Below are positions 44,469-49,515 of a stretch of 49,515 nt of DNA, in pieces. The stretch is taken from positions 1-49,515 of the forward strand of contig JAPOIJ010000016.1 in assembly GCA_029979005.1 (NCBI GenBank). The letters run 5' to 3'. Source of the DNA: Planctomycetota bacterium (lineage in GTDB: Bacteria; Planctomycetota; Planctomycetia; Pirellulales; Pirellulaceae). Position 1 is the stretch's first letter; each line of letters starts with the position of its first letter. The notes under the pieces are model-generated. The model did no database searches and was not told the origin of the DNA. It saw nothing but the letters and a program-made list of their open reading frames with translations. Both the position numbers and the translations under genes were made by a program.

Positions 44469-45383
44469 GTGAATAACACGATCTTAAACCTCCCGAATAC
44501 CGATTCGAAACGAAAGCTCACCGAAAAGCTGATACAAACGGCTCGAGAGATTAAGATGCTTCCGGACATCGCCCTCAAAGCGATTGAGATTGCCGACAAC
44601 CCGAATGCGAGTACTCAGGAATTCGCAAATATCATTGCTCAGGATCCGCGACTGACTAGAGATATCCTGTCACTATCCAACAGTCCGTTGTTTCCGCGAG
44701 CGCCCGGCGTCAAACCAATCTCATGCTTAAAAATGGCAATCAACCGGCTCGGTTCGCGACAAACAAAGCAAATGATTCTCGTCTCGTGCTATTCCAGCAT
44801 GTTAAATCAAATGGACATGGACGAAGTTCAGGTTCGTGAGGTTCTCGGACGGCATAGTTTTTTAACGGGCGTAATCAGCACTAAATTAAACAAGCTATTC
44901 AAACTCGGAATTCAAGGAGAGGAATTTACCGCGGGCTTGCTCCACGATGTCGGTAGAATCCTTTTGGCCACGGCCGCACCTGACGAATTCAAAGCACTCG
45001 ACGCCATGGACTTCAGCGAACGCCACGACGTCATCCAAGCAGAAATCGATCACATTGGAACGTCTCACGCAGAAATAGGTGAATGGTTCCTGCTTCGCAA
45101 TCACCTTCCTGAAGAGCTGGTCAGCGTAGCCCGTCATCACCACAATCCAGCAGAATGTGGAAAATTCAAGCGGTTCGTCGCTTTGGTTTCTGTTGCAGAC
45201 GATCTAGCCAACTACTATCAACGCAAAGAGTTGGAAACCGAGTACGACTGCTCCGACCTTGCGAGCTTAAAGCTTCTCGAGACCCTTGGCGTTGAGGATC
45301 CAGTCGCAATCCTCACCGAAGCATGGCCCGACATCTTAAGTGATTCGGTTGACAGCTCACTCCAGCTTTCCAGACTTTCGTAA
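44469..45383 (+). CDS. HDOD-domain protein
   Basis: A 304-residue single-domain HDOD protein (MLPDIALKAIEIADNPNAST, IIAQDPRLTRDILSLSNSPL, LHDVGRILLATAAPDEF; the HD pair of the metal site is partly kept, and HHHNP near the end). HDOD proteins act as regulators or signal adaptors linked to c-di-GMP and motility. GTG start; 297-base leader upstream. It lies in the late flagellar region; target unknown. It differs from the HDOD-GGDEF protein by lacking a cyclase domain. Confidence 0.88.
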   Translation: MNNTILNLPNTDSKRKLTEKLIQTAREIKMLPDIALKAIEIADNPNASTQEFANIIAQDPRLTRDILSLSNSPLFPRAPGVKPISCLKMAINRLGSRQTKQMILVSCYSSMLNQMDMDEVQVREVLGRHSFLTGVISTKLNKLFKLGIQGEEFTAGLLHDVGRILLATAAPDEFKALDAMDFSERHDVIQAEIDHIGTSHAEIGEWFLLRNHLPEELVSVARHHHNPAECGKFKRFVALVSVADDLANYYQRKELETEYDCSDLASLKLLETLGVEDPVAILTEAWPDILSDSVDSSLQLSRLS

Positions 45384-45433
45384 ACGGTTCAACGTGTCAG
45401 TTGGCTGGGTTAACGCCCGTTCCGTCCAGCCTC

Positions 45434-46891
45434 TTACCGAAGAAAATTCAACAGGCTGGTCGAAGTAATTTGAGCCGTGACGGAATAGGTAAACTCAAGT
45501 AACGACTGCTCATTTTGCAGTCGCAAAACCGTTTCCGGAATGTCAGTCGACTGGACATTGCTCAGCTGTGTTTCTACCTCGAGTTCGAGATCCCCGATCC
45601 GATATTCCAGCTCTTCCAATGACTGCAGCGATGCAGATTGACGTCCCATGGTGATGAGGATGTGATCCGCCATCTCACTTAAATCGCCGATCCGACGATC
45701 CAATGCGGCCGCATAATCAGCGTTACTCAAGTCACGATTGTTTCGCAAATCTTGAGCCAACTCATGGAGCACTTGAAACGCGTTTGCCGTCCCGGGAAAC
45801 TCCAAATAGTCCGTCCCCGGACGTGTGATTTGCTGGGTATCAATATGCGCTTGACCGCCGCTTGTGGAATCGACAATCGTCTGGCTCGCAGAAAAATCAA
45901 TGGCGAGACTGGTTAGACCTCCATCCACACTTATCGTTCCATCGCCCGTTAGCCCATCCGTTCCGCTAAACCCTGGAATGACAGTGCTCATATCGAGATA
46001 AACATGCCGGCCGCTGGCATCTACCACCTGGAGATCGACGTCCGTGCTGGACCACGGAATGGGCTCGCCACCATTTAACTGAACCGTTCCGGAAGTTCCC
46101 GCTCCACTGAGATCGACAACCGTAATTTGATTATCTCCTGCCGGGCCAAGCACGGTATCTCCACCCGCAGAACTGGCCCCCGGTGAAACACCCGAGGTTC
46201 CGTCGAAGGTGGTCAGTGTGTGCGACACCAATAAATTAGCTCTACCAACCATGCTGTCAGTACCGGCGCCGTTTTTGGCCCCCGTCTCTCCGTACACCAG
46301 CATCTCCCCCCGATCACCGCTCTCGAAAACCTCGTCCCCGGCATAAAACGTTTCGATGGCCACCCTGGTTCCAATGTAGGCGTAACTACTTTCAGAGGCA
46401 CCTTGATAATCAGCAACCAAAGGCCCGCCTTCCACCTGAGGCTCTCCAAAATCATAAGGCGGATGATCAGCTCTAACTCCCGAATAAAGATACGAACCAC
46501 CCAACTGTGAACTCGCAATATCCTTCATGTTTTCAAGTAAGCTCTCCACTTCAATCGCGATCGCATTTCGGGCACTGGGCGTATTTGCCTGAACGCCCTG
46601 CTGCGCAAGTGATTTTGCTTGAACCAGAATATCGTGAGATTGCTGCATATTGAGGACGCTCATATTGAGCTTTGCCTCAGTATCATTCACCGCCAAAGCA
46701 TCTGACTGAAGATGCTGAAGTTGCGTCGACAATGTTGTAACCTGCCGAAATGCTACCGGATCCTCAGACGCCCTTTCGAGACGCACACCTGATGAAATCT
46801 GACGCTGATACTTGGTAATGTTCGAATTAAAATTCGAGACAAATCGAATTGCCTGATTCGTATTCGTTTGGGATGTCGTTCGATAAAGCAT
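45434..46891 (-). CDS. flgL: FlgL, hook-filament junction protein
   Basis: A 485-residue axial protein, about 170 longer than the enterobacterial one. The N-terminus RFVSNFNSNITKYQRQISSG with VRLERASEDPVAFRQVTTL is the FlgL/flagellin D0-D1 signature; the C-terminus has LEVETQLSNVQSTDIPETVL, LRLQNEQSLLEFTYSVTAQI and TSLLNFL. The insertion at residues ~200-365 is Gly/Ser/Thr/Asp-rich and beta-like. It follows flgK by four bases; together they join hook and filament. Confidence 0.94.
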   Translation of the reverse strand: MLYRTTSQTNTNQAIRFVSNFNSNITKYQRQISSGVRLERASEDPVAFRQVTTLSTQLQHLQSDALAVNDTEAKLNMSVLNMQQSHDILVQAKSLAQQGVQANTPSARNAIAIEVESLLENMKDIASSQLGGSYLYSGVRADHPPYDFGEPQVEGGPLVADYQGASESSYAYIGTRVAIETFYAGDEVFESGDRGEMLVYGETGAKNGAGTDSMVGRANLLVSHTLTTFDGTSGVSPGASSAGGDTVLGPAGDNQITVVDLSGAGTSGTVQLNGGEPIPWSSTDVDLQVVDASGRHVYLDMSTVIPGFSGTDGLTGDGTISVDGGLTSLAIDFSASQTIVDSTSGGQAHIDTQQITRPGTDYLEFPGTANAFQVLHELAQDLRNNRDLSNADYAAALDRRIGDLSEMADHILITMGRQSASLQSLEELEYRIGDLELEVETQLSNVQSTDIPETVLRLQNEQSLLEFTYSVTAQITSTSLLNFLR

Positions 46892-46895
46892 TATT

Positions 46896-48854
46896 TTACC
46901 TGATCATCTGGAACAGTTCGTCGAGCATGGATTCCATCGATCGCACAACTTGAACTGCGGCTTCGTAAGTTTTTTGATATTGGGTCAAATTAATGAGCTC
47001 CTCATTAACGTCGACTCCCGAAACAGAATCTCGCTCGGATGCATATTGAAATTTCAAATCAGAAAGACTGCTCTGCACACTCGTGGAAGCCTGTACGCGG
47101 AATCCAATTTCAGAGTTAAGCTCACCAAGAAAGTTCTCGAACGTAGCCCCACCGTCAGCTACGAATTGATTTCGCATTTCGATCAGGCCTTTAAGGTTGT
47201 CGGTGTCGGCCAAGTCTCCCGACTGAGACGTAGCGATTAAATCCGGGTTGCCTTTGATTCGGGAGTCCAAATCGATACTGCGAGCATCGTTCCCGGAAAA
47301 GAACGTATTCAAACCAACGGCTGAAAGTATTCCGCTGGTGTCCGGGTCAGCGACCATGACAACTTCAAAATTATCACCGGCATTCAAATTACCAACGCCA
47401 AATTCCAATGACACTCCCTGACCAAGCTCCAGGGGATCTCCGGCGGCATAGCCATCTCCCACATCAATCTCATCGATTACCGTGCCGCTGGCATCCGCAA
47501 CCTGTACTTTCAAACCAACTGTTTTGCCAATCTCACCGGTTCCAAGCGCAGTGATGGTATACGTTTGATTTGCTTCGCCGGTATAATTTCCACTCAAGCC
47601 CGGAATCGATGTTCCCGTCACCGCTGCCAAATCAGGTGTGGTCTCTAATCGACCGGTAAAATCGAATTGATAACCGGGTTGTGCGATCACCGACATTTTC
47701 CCCGTGTTACTATCAACGACTGCTTGAACGTTACTAATCGTCGTAATTTTCGTCGCGACATCACGCAACGAATCAGTGGCTGGATCAATCGTTATTCCCG
47801 TCGTTTGTCGTTCCCCTGAAGGAGAAGTAATTGTGACAAACAGCTCGCCGGCCTCGACGGGAAAGACAGCCGACTCGTCTAACGGCAAATCAACATCGCT
47901 AACCGCACGCGTTCCATGAAGTGTCTTGAACGACCCGTCGATTCCAACGCCCACCGCATGCAGTTGATCCATCTGAGATATCAATTCTGCGGCAAAGGTA
48001 TCAATCTGACCCGAAAAACGCTCGATCACATTGTTGTGCACATCAAGAAGCGCCGCGATTCGCCCACCGGCGAACTCTACAGGCCGGTCACCTCCCTCAA
48101 GCTGAACCTGAATATTACCTGAAGCATCGGTCACCGTTTCAAACCGAACCGGAGTCATACCGATGTTGACCGAACTACCCGCAAGCCCAAGTCCCATATT
48201 ATTTTGGACAAACTCAAACCGCTGCACATCAACCCGCTCGGCAATCCGATTCACAAGTCGGTCACGTTTATCGAGCAAATCATTCGGGATTCTATCTTCC
48301 AAGGTTGCATTGATTTGGTTTTGCAGTTCTACCAGTTCCTCAATTTCAAGATTGAGCGTGTCAACTTCCAGTTGAAGTTGCTGCTTTACGCCGTCTTTAA
48401 TATCGACGAACTGATTTGAAGTCTCTCGAATACGATTGGCTAAATTCCCCGCCTGATTTAAAACTGAATTCCGAAGCGAAATCTCTCCAGGATTAGCTGA
48501 GAGTCGAGACATTTCATCAAACAGCCCATTCAACGCATCCTGAATCGAACCGTCACCTACTGTGAGAACTGATTCTATTCGCGACTCCAACATCAAACTT
48601 TGATCGATTCGGCTCAGGTCAGAGGTGGAATTCGTATACGCCGTTTCGGTGATATTATTTCGGATACGGCGCAATTCGCCGACATTGACGCCCGCCCCGG
48701 CAACTTTTCCGTCGACGACTGTCGAACGCCGGGTGTCGAGTAAAACGTCTTGGCGGTGATAGCCCTCTGTACTCGCATTAGCGAGGTTTTGCGAAATCGT
48801 ATTGATCGCAAACTGACTGGCCTGAATCGCTGATAGTCCAATGTTAAGATTCAT
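46896..48854 (-). CDS. flgK: FlgK, hook-filament junction protein
   Basis: A 652-residue axial protein. Start: LSAIQASQFAINTISQNLAN with ASTEGYHRQDVLLDTRR, the HAP1 motif; end: GVDVNEELINLTQYQKTYEA, then AVQVVRSMESMLDELFQMIR. The middle has a segment YTITALGTGEIGKTVGLKVQ that looks like an inserted flagellin-IN-like module. Ten bases separate it from flgN upstream, giving an flgN-flgK-flgL operon. Confidence 0.96.
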   Translation of the reverse strand: MNLNIGLSAIQASQFAINTISQNLANASTEGYHRQDVLLDTRRSTVVDGKVAGAGVNVGELRRIRNNITETAYTNSTSDLSRIDQSLMLESRIESVLTVGDGSIQDALNGLFDEMSRLSANPGEISLRNSVLNQAGNLANRIRETSNQFVDIKDGVKQQLQLEVDTLNLEIEELVELQNQINATLEDRIPNDLLDKRDRLVNRIAERVDVQRFEFVQNNMGLGLAGSSVNIGMTPVRFETVTDASGNIQVQLEGGDRPVEFAGGRIAALLDVHNNVIERFSGQIDTFAAELISQMDQLHAVGVGIDGSFKTLHGTRAVSDVDLPLDESAVFPVEAGELFVTITSPSGERQTTGITIDPATDSLRDVATKITTISNVQAVVDSNTGKMSVIAQPGYQFDFTGRLETTPDLAAVTGTSIPGLSGNYTGEANQTYTITALGTGEIGKTVGLKVQVADASGTVIDEIDVGDGYAAGDPLELGQGVSLEFGVGNLNAGDNFEVVMVADPDTSGILSAVGLNTFFSGNDARSIDLDSRIKGNPDLIATSQSGDLADTDNLKGLIEMRNQFVADGGATFENFLGELNSEIGFRVQASTSVQSSLSDLKFQYASERDSVSGVDVNEELINLTQYQKTYEAAVQVVRSMESMLDELFQMIR

Positions 48855-48863
48855 TTTTCCACT

Positions 48864-49466
48864 CTAACAACTTGTTTTGAGGAAACCGGAATCTGAAGAT
48901 CCCTTTTGGGTTTGCCCTGAGGCATCATAAGAATTTAGACCTGTCCGGTCGCCGGCCAACAATTGATCAAAGTAACTCAACGTATATACAAGAACTGTTT
49001 GATTACCCATTGCGATTGCTGAGAATTGGTCGTATTTGGTCTTCACTTCATCTCGCAATGTCATCAACTCACTCTTGATTGGCTCAGCCATTTTTCGGGA
49101 CAGTTGAGTCACTGAAACCGGAGCATCCACCTGCATCTCCAATTCGCTCAAAAGGAGCGGCAAGCGTTTACGTGCTTCGAGCACCGGATGGAATTTCTGG
49201 GTAATCTCCGAATTCAAACGGTTCAACCGAGCGCGGACTTCCTCGTTTTTTCTGTAATGAGCTCGCGTCAGATCCAAATTGTCTTTGCTTTCAACTTCGC
49301 CTTTGTTTGAAACCAATTCGCTCGCCTGCCGCTTTCGCTGCTCTTTTAGAATGGATTGAACCTCTAAGCTGGATTCAATTACAGCGTCAAGCAAAACGGA
49401 TTCCTGTCGAAGATGCTGCATAATTTGCCGCGTTTTTTCTATCAGTTGTTTCTCTTGGTTTTCCAT
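48864..49466 (-). CDS. flgN: FlgN-like chaperone
   Basis: A 200-residue, strongly helical and charged protein upstream of flgK, where FlgN, the export chaperone for FlgK and FlgL, is expected. Long helices are RQIMQHLRQESVLLDAVIES and LSELEMQVDAPVSVTQLSRK. Longer than the usual ~140 residues, with a polar tail after residue ~175. The assignment relies mainly on position and fold character. The gene is complete, since its start (49466) lies 49 bases inside the window end. Confidence 0.75.
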   Translation of the reverse strand: MENQEKQLIEKTRQIMQHLRQESVLLDAVIESSLEVQSILKEQRKRQASELVSNKGEVESKDNLDLTRAHYRKNEEVRARLNRLNSEITQKFHPVLEARKRLPLLLSELEMQVDAPVSVTQLSRKMAEPIKSELMTLRDEVKTKYDQFSAIAMGNQTVLVYTLSYFDQLLAGDRTGLNSYDASGQTQKGSSDSGFLKTSC

Positions 49467-49515
49467 CAGTCCCTCGTCACGGTAACGTTTGCGACTATCT
49501 AAATAAATGTCTACC

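Noticed and set aside
1-49515. CRISPR arrays, insertion sequences, tRNA or rRNA genes
   Set aside because: No direct-repeat arrays, transposase motifs, cloverleaf-like segments or rRNA stretches were noticed on reading.

Overview
The window reads as a chromosomal segment of a planctomycete (Planctomycetota, probably Pirellulales-like). Supporting signs are a DUF1559 / type-II-pseudopilin-like protein with the FTLVELLVVVAIIG leader, a CotH-family secreted protein of planctomycete type, a Ser/Thr kinase with a C-terminal sensor domain, GspF-rich pseudopilus genes, weak or absent Shine-Dalgarno sites and a medium G+C content. The phylum is an inference from protein families; no rRNA or tRNA gene was seen.

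Left third (1-15.6 kb), accessory and envelope genes: a CotH-like secreted protein (+), then on the minus strand a gene interrupted by one in-frame UGA inside a Gly/Cys motif and followed by an mRNA hairpin (candidate selenoprotein, the most unusual feature here), a membrane Ser/Thr kinase with a Cache-like sensor, a spermidine-synthase-like membrane fusion protein (+), and a tightly packed + strand operon with three GspF-like membrane proteins and three pseudopilin-like proteins, then a DUF1559 protein. A convergent HDOD-GGDEF protein closes this part.

Middle and right (16-49.5 kb), a large flagellar locus. motA and two consecutive motB-like genes run on the minus strand. Divergently, flgB-flgC-fliE-fliF-fliG-fliH-fliI-fliJ-motE-like-fliQ-fliR-flhB form one compact + strand operon (basal body, MS ring, switch, export apparatus; fliP, fliM, fliN and flhA are not here). 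Convergent to it, fliK-flgD-flgE (hook length control, hook cap, hook) are transcribed from a perfect sigma-54 promoter (31405-31420). A LuxR-type regulator (+) and a GAFTGA-containing sigma-54 activator without receiver domain (-) lie next to it. A minus strand operon of three TPR / STN / coiled-coil proteins of unknown role follows. Then come flgM-like, fliC, fliD and fliS (+), an asparagine synthetase (+), an HDOD protein (+), and flgL, flgK and flgN (-), cut close to the window edge.

Together the genes cover most of the assembly path from basal body to filament: export gate parts and ATPase, rod and hook with sigma-54 control, hook-filament junction with its chaperone, filament with cap and chaperone, and a motor, plus c-di-GMP/HDOD signalling proteins.
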